Positions 52,984 through 62,084 are shown, numbered from the stretch's first letter. The stretch: DNA of 64,000 nucleotides from an uncultured Bacilli bacterium (GCA_934153675.1 CAKPFG010000003.1:55003-119002), one strand, 5' to 3'. Numbers and translations: made by a program. The notes: a model not told the origin generated them from the sequence alone.

Positions 52984-53703
52984 TTGAAAACATATATTGT
53001 ACTAGATGAATCAGGAGCAATGCACTTAAAAAATGAAAGATACTTTGTTATAGCAGGTTTTATTACCAGGGAATTGCATAAAGTAACATCATCTCATAAA
53101 AGAGTTGAAGAAATTGTAAAACAAAGAAAAAATATACATATTAGTGAAAAAATAGAATTAAAATCATCTCAAATAAACGATAGCCAACAAGCATTATTCC
53201 TAAATGAATTATATTCTTTATCAGATGTAGTACCGATAGCAATAGTTGTTGATAAAGAAAATTTGAAAAAATTTGGTGCTTCTGAGAATGTTGCTTATAA
53301 CTTTTTTGTAAAAACTTTATTAAAATATTTATTTAAATGTAATATTCCTATATTACAAACAAATCAAATTGAACTAAGGGTTGATAATAGAAATACTTCT
53401 GTAAAAACCTTAAAAGATTTAGAAACATTTTTACAATGGGAATTTGAATTAATGGATTTAGAGGTAGAAGTTAAATATTTAGACTCTAAAGATAATAGAG
53501 ACGTACAAATGGCTGATTATGTTGCTAATTTAGTGTGGAAAAAACATAATCGACCAAACGAAGATTTATCAAGAAGAGTTCCTCAATATTATAGGACTTA
53601 TATCTCAAAGTTCCCATTTAAATTATTTGGACATAATCCAAGTATAAAACAACTAGAAGAAGAAAAAGAAAAAAATTTAGAAGAATTAGTTGTAAATTCA
53701 TAG
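52984..53703 (+). CDS. DUF3800 domain protein
   Basis: About 240 residues. The start YIVLDESG with its Asp-Glu pair, the middle IAIVVDKENL, LRVDNR, and the late VQMADYVANLVWKK are the acidic blocks of the DUF3800 family, an RNase H-like fold often found in mobile elements and defence loci. An ATG nine bases upstream lies immediately after GGAG, too close to serve, so the TTG at 52984 is preferred. Function is unknown; nuclease activity is inference from the acidic motifs. Confidence 0.75.
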   Translation: MKTYIVLDESGAMHLKNERYFVIAGFITRELHKVTSSHKRVEEIVKQRKNIHISEKIELKSSQINDSQQALFLNELYSLSDVVPIAIVVDKENLKKFGASENVAYNFFVKTLLKYLFKCNIPILQTNQIELRVDNRNTSVKTLKDLETFLQWEFELMDLEVEVKYLDSKDNRDVQMADYVANLVWKKHNRPNEDLSRRVPQYYRTYISKFPFKLFGHNPSIKQLEEEKEKNLEELVVNS

Positions 53704-53717
53704 AAAAATGATATAAT
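53690..53717 (+). promoter_or_regulatory. Promoter of the small structured RNA
   Basis: TTGTAA (53690-53695) and TATAAT (53712-53717) with a 16-base spacer. The -35 lies in the last codons of the DUF3800 gene. Confidence 0.55.
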
Positions 53718-53723
53718 ATTATT

Positions 53724-53838
53724 AGAAGACCTTTAAGGTGTATCGAACCAAGCACTATATGTGCGAATGTTCTAATCGTATGTTAAGTACGGGATCCCTT
53801 AGGCAGAAAAGTAATCCGAAAGGGTTACTTTTTCTTTT
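53724..53838 (+). ncRNA. Candidate ~115-nt structured RNA with three-way junction and terminator
   Basis: Between a promoter and a strong terminator there is no ORF but clear pairing: closing stem TAAGG...ATC (53734-53744) with GAT.CCTTA (53793-53801); hairpin GAAC/GCAC with GTGC/GTTC (53745-53772); hairpin CGTA/TACG (53777-53791). The terminator is AAAGTAATCC-GAAA-GGGTTACTTT (53808-53831) followed by T-rich sequence. It fits neither the tRNA, SRP RNA, 6S RNA nor riboswitch consensus I know. It may be a trans-acting small RNA or a leader. Hand folding only. Confidence 0.45.
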
Positions 53839-53844
53839 AAAATA

Positions 53845-53853
53845 TGTTATACT
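53845..53853 (+). promoter_or_regulatory. Extended -10 promoter for the second leader
   Basis: TGTTATACT: TATACT at 53848-53853 with a TGn extension. Transcript start about 53860. Confidence 0.45.
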
Positions 53854-53859
53854 ATGATT

Positions 53860-53961
53860 AGTTAATTGTTATTACTAACTATTTATTTTGTTCTAGAAGT
53901 TGTTATACTTCTTCCCTTAGGGCACCAAAGAAAATTTAACATCTATAACAGATGTTTTTTT
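53860..53961 (+). promoter_or_regulatory. Structured 5' leader with attenuator-type terminator
   Basis: About 100 bases with hairpins (GAAG/CTTC at about 53896-53911, CCC/GGG beside it) and a strong intrinsic terminator AACATCT-ATAAC-AGATGTT plus T-run (53938-53961). The terminator ends only 25 bases before the membrane glycosyltransferase gene, so this is a possible transcription attenuator or riboswitch-like leader. It does not match a riboswitch class I can name. Confidence 0.45.
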
Positions 53962-53986
53962 ATATATACTAAAAAGAGGAAATGAC

Positions 53987-55348
53987 ATGAAAAAAAACTA
54001 TTTTATATTTTTTTTATTACTTATATTAATATACAATGTTACAAGTGTAATAAATGTTAAAATCAACAATTTAGATGAATTATGGAACTTTAGTTTTGCA
54101 AATAACATTATAAACGGCAATATTCCATATAAAAATTTCAATATGATAACAACCCCATTGTCACCTTATTTGCTTGCAATTATATTTAAAATTTTTGATG
54201 CTCAAGTAATTGTTCAAAGAATTTTTTCCGCATTAATTATGACATTAATAGAATACTTAATTTACAAAATTTTAACTAAATTAAAAATTAATAACAATAT
54301 TATTTTGATAACAATTTTTATTATAGCGTTAACAACTGTAATTAGTTACAATTACAATTATATAAGCTTATTACTCCTTTTAATATTGATATATTTGGAA
54401 TTAAATGATAAGAAAGACTTTTTTATAGGATTAATAACTGGATTTTGTTTTTTGACTAAACAAACTATAGGAATTTTTATTATAATTGCTACCATCGTAG
54501 TTTCAATAATAAAAAGAAAAAAGATAAAAAAAAGAATTATAGGAATAATGCTTCCAATAATAATTTTTATTATTTATTTAATTTTATCAAATTCAGTTAA
54601 TGAATTTATAAACTATACTATTTCAGGTATTAAAACATTTAATAATCATATTCCCTATTTCAATTTATTTTATAATAAATCATTTTATATAACATTTATG
54701 AGTTTCTTTATGCCTCTTTTTCTAATAGTAAATGTCATATTAATAATTAAATATAAAGACTTAACAAAAATTATTATAAATATTTATTCAATAGCTTTTT
54801 TTACAATTATTTATCCAATTTGTGATAGTGAACATTTTCTAATTGGGATTATTCCATTTTATATATTAATAGCATATAATTTCAACACAATATTTAAAGT
54901 GCCTAAAAATACCTTTTTTATATTTTATTTATTTTTTTGTGGAATTCTTTTGACACTTATTTTAAATAATACTTTTACCTATATAAATTTATATAAATCT
55001 AAATTAAATCATTATAAATTTGTTCCCATAAATAAGAATTTAGAAAATGAAATTATTCAAATCGATAATTTTTTATTAAAAAGAAAAACATATATTATAG
55101 ATGCCAATGCAGTCATATTTATGATTCCTATAGATACTTATAACAAGGATTTTGATTTATTATTAAAGGGAAATATTGGTTTAAATAATCATATATTAAA
55201 AAAGAAAATAAAAGAAAATAAAGATACATATTTAATTTTATCCAACAAGAAAAACTTAAATTGGCAATCTATAAACGATATTATATATTATACAGAAAAA
55301 GTAAAAAAGAAAAAAAGCAATATTGGAAATTATGATATTTACGAATAA
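53987..55348 (+). CDS. GT-C-like polytopic membrane glycosyltransferase, putative
   Basis: 453 residues with about ten membrane helices. The first outside loop carries NNLDELWNFSFANNIINGN and IPYKNFN, where the Asp-Glu pair is in the position of the catalytic acidic residues of GT-C enzymes. A hydrophilic C-terminal domain (about 345-453) follows. Such proteins transfer sugars from lipid-linked donors to cell-surface polymers or proteins. Donor and acceptor are unknown. GAGGAAATGAC before the ATG. It converges with the next gene (10-base overlap of 3' ends). Confidence 0.6.
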   Translation: MKKNYFIFFLLLILIYNVTSVINVKINNLDELWNFSFANNIINGNIPYKNFNMITTPLSPYLLAIIFKIFDAQVIVQRIFSALIMTLIEYLIYKILTKLKINNNIILITIFIIALTTVISYNYNYISLLLLLILIYLELNDKKDFFIGLITGFCFLTKQTIGIFIIIATIVVSIIKRKKIKKRIIGIMLPIIIFIIYLILSNSVNEFINYTISGIKTFNNHIPYFNLFYNKSFYITFMSFFMPLFLIVNVILIIKYKDLTKIIINIYSIAFFTIIYPICDSEHFLIGIIPFYILIAYNFNTIFKVPKNTFFIFYLFFCGILLTLILNNTFTYINLYKSKLNHYKFVPINKNLENEIIQIDNFLLKRKTYIIDANAVIFMIPIDTYNKDFDLLLKGNIGLNNHILKKKIKENKDTYLILSNKKNLNWQSINDIIYYTEKVKKKKSNIGNYDIYE

Positions 55349-56802
55349 AATTTTTTATTAATTGATTGAACATTCTCATATAATATAAACTTTTGATCAG
55401 AATATATTACTTTATAATTTAAATCATTTCTTATCGCATAATCTAAAATGCTATTTTTTTCTATTAATGCGTGTGTTATATGATATTTTTTAAATACTTT
55501 TTTATAAACACCTGTTGTTGATACCTTATAAAATTCATCCGATATATCGAATTTCTTATTAAATGGCAAGGTATATAAATCGGCTCTTGAGTCAATAAAT
55601 ACTTTAATATCTTTTAATATTAAATAACTTCCATAATTATAGTTATTATATAAAATCATCTTTTTTTTATCAATATTTTTGTTTATATAAGATGCAGCCT
55701 TTTTAGGATAATCATCGGACACATATTTATTAGAAAAATTGTTTATAAATGTACAAAGAGAAAAAATAAAACAAAACATAGTAATAAATAAAAAGACTTT
55801 ATCAAAATTATTTTTATTATTTGGTTTTAAATGGGAAAACAAATTGATAACTGAAAATGCCCCTATTGTTAGAAAAAAAGCCATATGCCTTGTTGATTGA
55901 AACATTAAAAATATTAATCCAAATAGTAGAAAAAAATGCTGTAATTCAATCTTATATTTTGTAAATATTAAATAAAGTATAATAACTAATAAATATATTA
56001 ACACTCCAAAATAATTATACAAAACAAGAGATTGATGCTCACCAATCCAATTTAATGTATTTCCCATAAATATTTTTAAAACATAAGTAAAACATTGATT
56101 ACAATTAGGATTTATAAAACCTACAATGATGCATAATAAAAATGCTAAAATTAAATTTCTAAATGTACTGTTTAAATAATATTCTTTTTTAATTTTTATT
56201 TTATTAGGTATTTTAATTTTCATATTCCAATTTGCAATTATAAAAGTTGCTATATAGGGTAAAAACAAAATAAAATAAAAGGGCCATACAGCAGCATGAA
56301 TATTAGCAATCAATACCGAATCAATAATTAAATAAAAGAAATACTTTTTATTATTTTTTTTAATAAGCATTTCTATAAAATAAATTTCTAAAACAAACAA
56401 GATATATGATATCATTTGTGCCCTTGAAGCTATAAATACTTTCATAAATGAAATTGATAAAATAGTGATTAAAAAGGATACTAAATTATTTTTATACAAT
56501 CTCACACTAGCAAAATATATACACAATCCTAATATAAAGGTAAATACCATATTAGATATATAAAGTCCTGTAAATCCATATCTAGAATAAATAAAATATA
56601 TTAATATATCATCCAACCAATGTTCATAACAATACCCGATATTATGAATTGAAAAATGATCTATCATATCTATTCCATTTTTTAAAATAGCCTCACCTGT
56701 TTTTATAGCATAAAAAGTATCATTTTGAAAAGTTTTATCAACAATAAATATAGATATGATTAATAAAAGTAAGACAAATATAACATTTATTTTTTTGTTC
56801 AT
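55339..56802 (-). CDS. Polytopic membrane protein, GT-C-like, putative
   Basis: 487 residues with about ten helices. First outside loop TFQNDTFYAIKTGEAILKNG then DMIDHFSIHNIG and YEHWLDDILIYFIY; a soluble C-terminal domain has VFIDSRADLYTLPF and a final HALIEKNS. The Asp/Glu/His-rich loop and topology suggest a GT-C-fold glycosyltransferase or related lipid-linked sugar enzyme, as in the convergent neighbour; sequence identity between the two is low. Function is inferred. Confidence 0.55.
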   Translation of the reverse strand: MNKKINVIFVLLLLIISIFIVDKTFQNDTFYAIKTGEAILKNGIDMIDHFSIHNIGYCYEHWLDDILIYFIYSRYGFTGLYISNMVFTFILGLCIYFASVRLYKNNLVSFLITILSISFMKVFIASRAQMISYILFVLEIYFIEMLIKKNNKKYFFYLIIDSVLIANIHAAVWPFYFILFLPYIATFIIANWNMKIKIPNKIKIKKEYYLNSTFRNLILAFLLCIIVGFINPNCNQCFTYVLKIFMGNTLNWIGEHQSLVLYNYFGVLIYLLVIILYLIFTKYKIELQHFFLLFGLIFLMFQSTRHMAFFLTIGAFSVINLFSHLKPNNKNNFDKVFLFITMFCFIFSLCTFINNFSNKYVSDDYPKKAASYINKNIDKKKMILYNNYNYGSYLILKDIKVFIDSRADLYTLPFNKKFDISDEFYKVSTTGVYKKVFKKYHITHALIEKNSILDYAIRNDLNYKVIYSDQKFILYENVQSINKKFYS

Positions 56803-56841
56803 AACTCCTCCATAAAATGAAAATTAAAGATTATTCATTAA

Positions 56842-57642
56842 TTATAAAAACATAATTACAAGCATTCCAACTATAAAACAATATATTGAAAAATATATAA
56901 GTTTACCTTCATTAACTATTTTTCTAAACCATTTAGTAACTAAGAATGTAACAATTAAAGAAACAATAATAGAAACAGAATAATTTAAAATAAGAGAAGA
57001 ATCAATATTCAAATTACCAAGCTCTAATGCCATTGCCGCAATACTCATTGGAATATAAAGCATAAAAGAATATTTAAAAGCTGTATCTCTTTTTAAATTA
57101 CTAAACATACCACCAACAATAGTAGAACCACTTCTACTTATTCCAGGAAATAAACCTAGAATTTGAAAGCATCCTACAACAAATGCATCTTTAAATTCAA
57201 TATTTTTATCCGTTTTTTTGCCTTTAAAATTACGAATTAAAAACAACAAAATAGAAGTTATAATTAAAGATAAACCAACTATTTTTATATTATTTTCTAT
57301 TTTAGAAAATAAATTTAACTTGCTAACTAACAAGCCAGCAAATCCTGCAGGTATACATCCTAAAACAATTAAAAAACAATATTTAAATTCAACTTTATAT
57401 TTTTTATCTTTCGTATTTAGATATTTAAAAAATCCTGTAATTAAATCTTTTATATCTTTACGAAACAAAATTAATATTGCAATCAAACTACCAAAATTAG
57501 TTAAAATAGCAAGCGTGTCAAAATCCACATTAACATCCATCAATTTTTTAAATATCATAAGGTGTCCTGATGAAGAAACTGGTATTGTTTCAGTAAAACC
57601 TTGGACAAATCCTAAGAATATGTATTTTAATAAATCCATCAT
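56842..57642 (-). CDS. uppP: Undecaprenyl-diphosphatase UppP (BacA)
   Basis: Recycles the undecaprenyl carrier by removing one phosphate, at the outer face of the membrane; also links to bacitracin tolerance. 266 residues, all helices, with the two catalytic blocks QGFTETIPVSSSGHLMI (Glu and Ser/His motif) near the start and FPGISRSGSTIVGG (Arg motif) near 165-178. AGGTGATAAT precedes two adjacent ATG codons; either may start. It supplies the lipid carrier for wall and for the nearby sugar-transfer genes. Confidence 0.95.
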   Translation of the reverse strand: MMDLLKYIFLGFVQGFTETIPVSSSGHLMIFKKLMDVNVDFDTLAILTNFGSLIAILILFRKDIKDLITGFFKYLNTKDKKYKVEFKYCFLIVLGCIPAGFAGLLVSKLNLFSKIENNIKIVGLSLIITSILLFLIRNFKGKKTDKNIEFKDAFVVGCFQILGLFPGISRSGSTIVGGMFSNLKRDTAFKYSFMLYIPMSIAAMALELGNLNIDSSLILNYSVSIIVSLIVTFLVTKWFRKIVNEGKLIYFSIYCFIVGMLVIMFL

Positions 57643-57727
57643 ATTATCACCTATTTAATTATATAATAAAAATCAAAATTAATAAATAAAAATTTATTAA
57701 TTTAATAAAATTTATTAAGGTGGTTAA

Positions 57728-57943
57728 ATGACTAGAATATTTTTCTTCTTACTTGGGTTTGGAATTTCTATTATTGGATTTGTTTACATTATCAGTTATT
57801 TAAACCTTTTAACTATCGGGTATAATTTTTTTGAATATGTTAAATTTATAATTAGACATATTGAATGTTTAAATGCGCTTTTAGGAATTGTTATTATGGC
57901 ATTAGCGCTTTATAAAGGAGAGAAAAATGATCTATATATATGA
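57728..57943 (+). CDS. Small two-helix membrane protein
   Basis: 71 residues. Two helices (about 3-28 and 48-64) joined by a loop YNFFEYVKFIIRHIECLN. Not recognised. The next gene starts within its last codons (17-base overlap), so the two are coupled. Good AAGGTGGTTAA ribosome site. Confidence 0.6.
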   Translation: MTRIFFFLLGFGISIIGFVYIISYLNLLTIGYNFFEYVKFIIRHIECLNALLGIVIMALALYKGEKNDLYI

Positions 57944-58553
57944 TGTAACGCTAAATTTTAATGATGTATTATATGATTTTTTTGAATGGAATATTAGTGA
58001 TTCCCTTTTACACATAAGAAAAATACCAATAATAAAAATAAATACCGATGATTTGAAAAATATTATCAATAATGAAATAAAAATATCTGATAATGAATTT
58101 AATAAAATAAAAGGAAAAACAGAAATATATGGAAAGAAAAACAAAACGCTTAACTGTTGTTTATTCAGAAACGATGATAATATTATTGCAGTAAAATTTG
58201 ATGATAACGGAAAAGCAATTAAAATAAGTAGTTTAATTGTTGAAGAAGAGTTAGATATATTAGAAATTAATATAAATAATATTAAAAATTTTAATTATGA
58301 CATTTTAAAACCAAGAAAATATTTTGTAACTACTAGAAATGAAAGAAAAAATAAAAATTATTTAATGAAAAAACTTAATAATTTAAATATTAATAATGAT
58401 TCAGAAAAAATTAAATATTTATATTTTGAATATTTTGGAAAAATGATTGATAATCCAAACAAAGCTTTAACTGAACTAAAAAAAGCAATAAATAACAAAA
58501 TTTTTGATGAGAATATTAGAAATTTATTAAAATTAAGTATTAATTCAAATTAA
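57927..58553 (+). CDS. Conserved cytoplasmic protein, DUF3603-like
   Basis: 208 residues, soluble. MIYIYDVTLNFNDVLYDFFE with the following WNISDSLLHIRKIPIIKI resembles a Bacillota family of unknown function (DUF3603, from memory, unverified). The C-terminal part is helical (YLYFEYFGKMIDNPNKALTE). Strong AAAGGAGAG start. It sits between a small membrane protein and an rRNA methyltransferase. No function is assigned. Confidence 0.6.
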   Translation: MIYIYDVTLNFNDVLYDFFEWNISDSLLHIRKIPIIKINTDDLKNIINNEIKISDNEFNKIKGKTEIYGKKNKTLNCCLFRNDDNIIAVKFDDNGKAIKISSLIVEEELDILEININNIKNFNYDILKPRKYFVTTRNERKNKNYLMKKLNNLNINNDSEKIKYLYFEYFGKMIDNPNKALTELKKAINNKIFDENIRNLLKLSINSN

Positions 58554-58602
58554 TAATATAGATTTTAATTTATCTATTTGATAAAATGTTATTGGTGGTT
58601 TT

Positions 58603-59772
58603 ATGATAATTAACAAAATGGATAATAAGGGGCGTGGTATTACTTACTACAATAATAAAATTGTTTTTGTAAACAATGCCCTGCCTGGTGAAGATGTAGA
58701 GATAAAAATTATACTTGATAAAAAAAAATATAGTATTGCAGATGTTATAAAATACAATAAAAAAAGTAAGCTTAGGATTAAAGGATTATGTAAATATTAT
58801 AATGTTTGTGGGGGATGTCAGTTACAACATCTATCTTACCAGGATCAAATCAACTATAAAAAAAATTATCTAAATGAACTATTTTCACAGATAAATATCA
58901 AAATAAAAGAAATAGTTCATTCTAATCAATTTAATTATAGAAATAAAATAACTTTAAAGTGTGAAAAAAAAATTGGTTTTTATAAACTAAATAGTAATAA
59001 AATTATAAATATTGATAATTGTTTAATAGCAAATAACAGAATCAATGCAAAACTAAAAATGTTACATGAACTTATTAATACTAATAACATTGATGAAATT
59101 ATTATTAAAACATTTAATGAAAAAACAATGCTTGTTTTAAATGGCAAAGAAATTAATACAAATTTAAATAATATTTTAGACCTTTTTGATACAATATATA
59201 TTAATGACAATTTAATTAAAGGACAAAAATTAATTGCAACTATTGATAATATCAAATATTATGTAGCCCCAAATTCATTTTTTCAAGTTAATTTAAATAT
59301 TACTGAAAAGATGTTTAATTATATAAAAAAAATATGTAATGATTCAAACTATGTTCTAGATTTATATTGTGGTTGTGGTAGTATTTCTTTATTTATTGCA
59401 AGTAAAGTTAAATTTGTATATGGTGTTGAAATAAATAAACAATCAATAAAAGATGCATTGGAAAATCAAAAAATAAATAAAATTGAAAATGCATTTTTTA
59501 AATGTGATACCACAAATAATATTAATATTAATAATAAATTTGATACACTAATTGTTGATCCACCAAGAAGTGGTCTTTCTAATATTGTTATTAATAAAAT
59601 TTTAAATTCTAAAATTAAAAAAATAATTTATGTTTCTTGTGATCCTATTACACTTAATAGAGATATATGTCTTTTAAAAGAAAAGTATGATATTTTAGAT
59701 ATATGTGTTTTTGATATGTTTCCAAACACCTATCATGTGGAGAGTGTAATTTTACTACAAAAGAAAGATTAG
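58603..59772 (+). CDS. rlmCD: 23S rRNA (uracil-5-)-methyltransferase, RlmCD/RumA family
   Basis: 389 residues. TRAM domain (about 1-55), iron-sulfur cysteines in GLCKYYNVCGGCQLQHL (Cys63, Cys69, Cys72) with a fourth in IDNCLIAN, SAM site VLDLYCGCGSISLF, DPPRSGLSN, and catalytic cysteine in IYVSCDPITLNRD. It methylates U to m5U in 23S rRNA; in Bacillus one enzyme does two sites. Specificity cannot be told from sequence alone. TTGGTGG before the ATG. Confidence 0.93.
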   Translation: MIINKMDNKGRGITYYNNKIVFVNNALPGEDVEIKIILDKKKYSIADVIKYNKKSKLRIKGLCKYYNVCGGCQLQHLSYQDQINYKKNYLNELFSQINIKIKEIVHSNQFNYRNKITLKCEKKIGFYKLNSNKIINIDNCLIANNRINAKLKMLHELINTNNIDEIIIKTFNEKTMLVLNGKEINTNLNNILDLFDTIYINDNLIKGQKLIATIDNIKYYVAPNSFFQVNLNITEKMFNYIKKICNDSNYVLDLYCGCGSISLFIASKVKFVYGVEINKQSIKDALENQKINKIENAFFKCDTTNNININNKFDTLIVDPPRSGLSNIVINKILNSKIKKIIYVSCDPITLNRDICLLKEKYDILDICVFDMFPNTYHVESVILLQKKD

Positions 59773-60029
59773 TAGAAATACTAAAATTTAAAATATTGGC
59801 AGACTATTATAGATTTAAAAAGCAGATAAAAATAGTCGTTTAAAAACACTAGAAAATAAAATTTTTGTTAGTATATATATGACATTAGAATAAGAAAACA
59901 CATTACTAAATAACTAATAAATATAAGTAAATGAGAATTTTAATGTTATGTTTTTAGAACTAATATTAAGAATAATTATTTATATTTCTAATATGTAATC
60001 TTATCTTATACCTTCTAACTAAATATATT

Positions 60030-60064
60030 ATTTTATCCATACGAATACTTCGCATGGATAAAAT
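60030..60064. repeat. Long inverted repeat in the 59773-60146 gap
   Basis: ATTTTATCCAT (60030-60040) and its exact complement ATGGATAAAAT (60054-60064) enclose CGA/TCG pairing around a short loop. No T-run follows on either strand. Apart from this and the promoter below, I see nothing in this 374-base gap. Confidence 0.6.
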
Positions 60065-60133
60065 GATAAAAATTTACATAATTGTCAAACTAGGGTAAAA
60101 AATTTAGAAAATATTATATTTTTTTTCATTTTA

Positions 60134-60142
60134 TGGTATAAT
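60134..60142 (+). promoter_or_regulatory. Extended -10 promoter of the 60165 gene
   Basis: TGGTATAAT, a perfect -10 (60137-60142) with TGn extension. The transcript would start near 60149, downstream of the first in-frame ATG at 60147, which supports the start at 60165. Confidence 0.55.
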
Positions 60143-60164
60143 AATCATGATGGTAGGTGATTAT

Positions 60165-60950
60165 ATGTTAACGGTAAAAGAAACTAACAAATTATTAGTA
60201 GAAAAGAAAATAAAAGAACTTATTAAAATTGGAATTTACAAAGATATTAATGATATAAAAAGAAGAAATCCCTCACTTGAAGAATTTTGTTTCAATAATA
60301 AATTAAATTTTATTATTCATTCTTTTTCTACACAATTTACAAATAATGACTACATTGCGCTTTTAAATAACATGAATGAAAATTTTAAAAATTATGGTCA
60401 AAATGAAAATGACTTAAAACAAACAAATATTAATGGACAAGTTTTCATCGATAAAAAACAAAATATAAATGATTCTCCAGCTTTGGTTGGTATTGATACA
60501 ATTAATAAGATAGATAACGCCAATTATAGTTATGATATGGAGAAAAAATTTGAAAAAAAAGAGGCTACATTTAAAAAACTTAATGAAATTGATTATATTA
60601 ATCTAAATAAAGATCAAATGCTAATATACACTACCGTTTTAAATGATAATGAAGCTAACAAATACAGTATTTTTGTTGATGAAAATGGTAATTTAACCAA
60701 TATAGTAAAAGATAATAATAACAATTATTTTACAATTGAAATAATTGATGGAAAGCCTACATTTGTAAATCAAAATCAAATAAGTAAAGAATATAACAAA
60801 AATAATAGCAAAGAAAAACAAAATGTACTTACACTTAGTAATAAGCATAATATTAGTGCTGCTTTTACTAATACATTGATTTTGTCATTTATTATTGGTT
60901 CTTTCTTTGGAATTATATTTTTAGCAATATACACAAAATTAATGCACTAA
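60165..60950 (+). CDS. C-terminally anchored membrane protein of unknown function
   Basis: 261 residues. A hydrophilic body (about 1-225), Lys/Asn/Asp-rich, and one membrane helix near the end (ILSFIIGSFFGIIFLAIYTK), so it is tail-anchored with the body in the cytoplasm. The N-terminal MLTVKETNKLLVEKKIKELI looks helical. Not recognised. ATG at 60165 chosen for the AGGTGATTAT ribosome site and promoter position. Forms a pair with the next gene. Confidence 0.6.
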   Translation: MLTVKETNKLLVEKKIKELIKIGIYKDINDIKRRNPSLEEFCFNNKLNFIIHSFSTQFTNNDYIALLNNMNENFKNYGQNENDLKQTNINGQVFIDKKQNINDSPALVGIDTINKIDNANYSYDMEKKFEKKEATFKKLNEIDYINLNKDQMLIYTTVLNDNEANKYSIFVDENGNLTNIVKDNNNNYFTIEIIDGKPTFVNQNQISKEYNKNNSKEKQNVLTLSNKHNISAAFTNTLILSFIIGSFFGIIFLAIYTKLMH

Positions 60951-60962
60951 AAAGGAGGTTTT

Positions 60963-61298
60963 ATGAATAATAAAATTGTCTTTGATGATAATAATCAAAT
61001 AGATTCTAATGCAGAACTTTTAAAAGAAAATACCCCTACTACTATTGATTATAATAAACTTTATAACATAAATAATAATGCAAACAATAATAACAATAAT
61101 ATTAATTATAACAAAACACAAAATATAGAAAATAACGTTTCTATCAATAACAATATAAAACCAGAAACTACTGTAAATAAAAATAACGAAAACAAGAAGG
61201 GTATAAATAGTCTTCTTCTTGTTTTTCTTATTTTTATAATCATCACTGGAATTGTTATATTTCTATTTCCTTTCTTAGGTAAATTAATTCTAAAATGA
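60963..61298 (+). CDS. Asn-rich tail-anchored small membrane protein
   Basis: 111 residues. An Asn/Thr-rich disordered body with a run of Asn (about 38-52) and one helix at the end (INSLLLVFLIFIIITGIVIF). Similar plan to its upstream neighbour (soluble low-complexity body, tail anchor), so the two probably act together. AAAGGAGGTTTT start. A terminator follows. Function unknown. Confidence 0.6.
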   Translation: MNNKIVFDDNNQIDSNAELLKENTPTTIDYNKLYNINNNANNNNNNINYNKTQNIENNVSINNNIKPETTVNKNNENKKGINSLLLVFLIFIIITGIVIFLFPFLGKLILK

Positions 61299-61320
61299 TT
61301 ACTCTAGTAATTATTTTTTT
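61297..61320 (+). terminator. Terminator after the tail-anchored pair
   Basis: Stem ATTACT / AGTAAT (61298-61303 with 61306-61311) followed by TATTTTTTT. Modest stem, good T-run. Confidence 0.6.
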
Positions 61321-62059
61321 ATATAATTAACTCTTGTCCTATACTAAGTAAATTGTTTTTTAAATTATTAATCATTTTTATTTCATCTACCGTTTTATTA
61401 TATTCTCTAGCTATAGAATATAAAGTATCTCCTGGTTTTACTATATATGTATTGTTATCTTTTTTTATTATTAATTTTTGTCCTAACGATATATTATCAG
61501 TTTGTAAATTATTTAATTGTTTTATTTCGTCTATTGTTTTATTATTTGCCTTAGCAATAGAATAAAGTGTATCACCTCTTTTAACTGTATATAAATAATC
61601 TTCAAAAGGTGAAATTTTTAAATTCATCCCTATTGTTAAAAGATTTGTTGATAAATTATTTAAATTTTTTATTTCATTAACACTAGTACTAAATTTTTTT
61701 GCTATACTCCACAAAGTATCACCTTTTTTAACTACATAATTAATATTCTCATTCCCATACGGAATATTTAAATACTCTGCTATTGCCTCAACAACAGCTT
61801 CAGCATAATCAACAGAATTATTTTTTAATTGATTTACATCATCCTGTTTACTATCTAAAAAACCATATTCTATAATATATGCATCTGTATTTCCTGTATT
61901 GCGTAACATAAAATAATAATCTTTACTAGGATTTGACGGTAATTTTCTCTGATATGCCTTTCTTATATTTTGACCTTTATTTTCTAGATTTGATAAAACT
62001 AAATTAGGAAATTTATCGGTATTTCTCAATGCATAAATTACTTCAGCTCCATCGCCACC
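61319..62059 (-). pseudogene. N-acetylmuramoyl-L-alanine amidase, 5'-truncated, with three LysM domains
   Basis: The readable frame begins within an Amidase_3 domain (GGDGAEVIYALRNTDKFPN, then FMLRNTGNTDAYIIEYGF with the second catalytic Glu) and continues into three LysM repeats (KKGDTLWSIAKKF, KRGDTLYSIAKAN, KPGDTLYSIAREY). The first half of the catalytic domain, with the zinc-binding HxGH and Glu, is absent: upstream of 62059 the sequence is unrelated and an in-frame TGA lies at 62069-62071. No plausible start exists, so it cannot make an active amidase. Confidence 0.75.
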
Positions 62060-62084
62060 TCGCGATGGTCAAAGTGTGATTAAT

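Noticed and set aside
53724..53838. 6S RNA, SRP RNA or T-box
   Set aside because: The size and pairing do not fit 6S RNA, the SRP GGAAGGAAGC loop is absent and no T-box sequence or downstream aminoacyl-tRNA gene is present.
53860..53961. PreQ1 riboswitch, suggested by the GTTCTAG stretch
   Set aside because: The P1 stem and the A-rich tail of the class I consensus are not formed, and the downstream gene is not related to queuosine.
57218..57658. Plus-strand ORF of 146 codons opposite uppP
   Set aside because: Antisense shadow of uppP, whose catalytic motifs are unmistakable.
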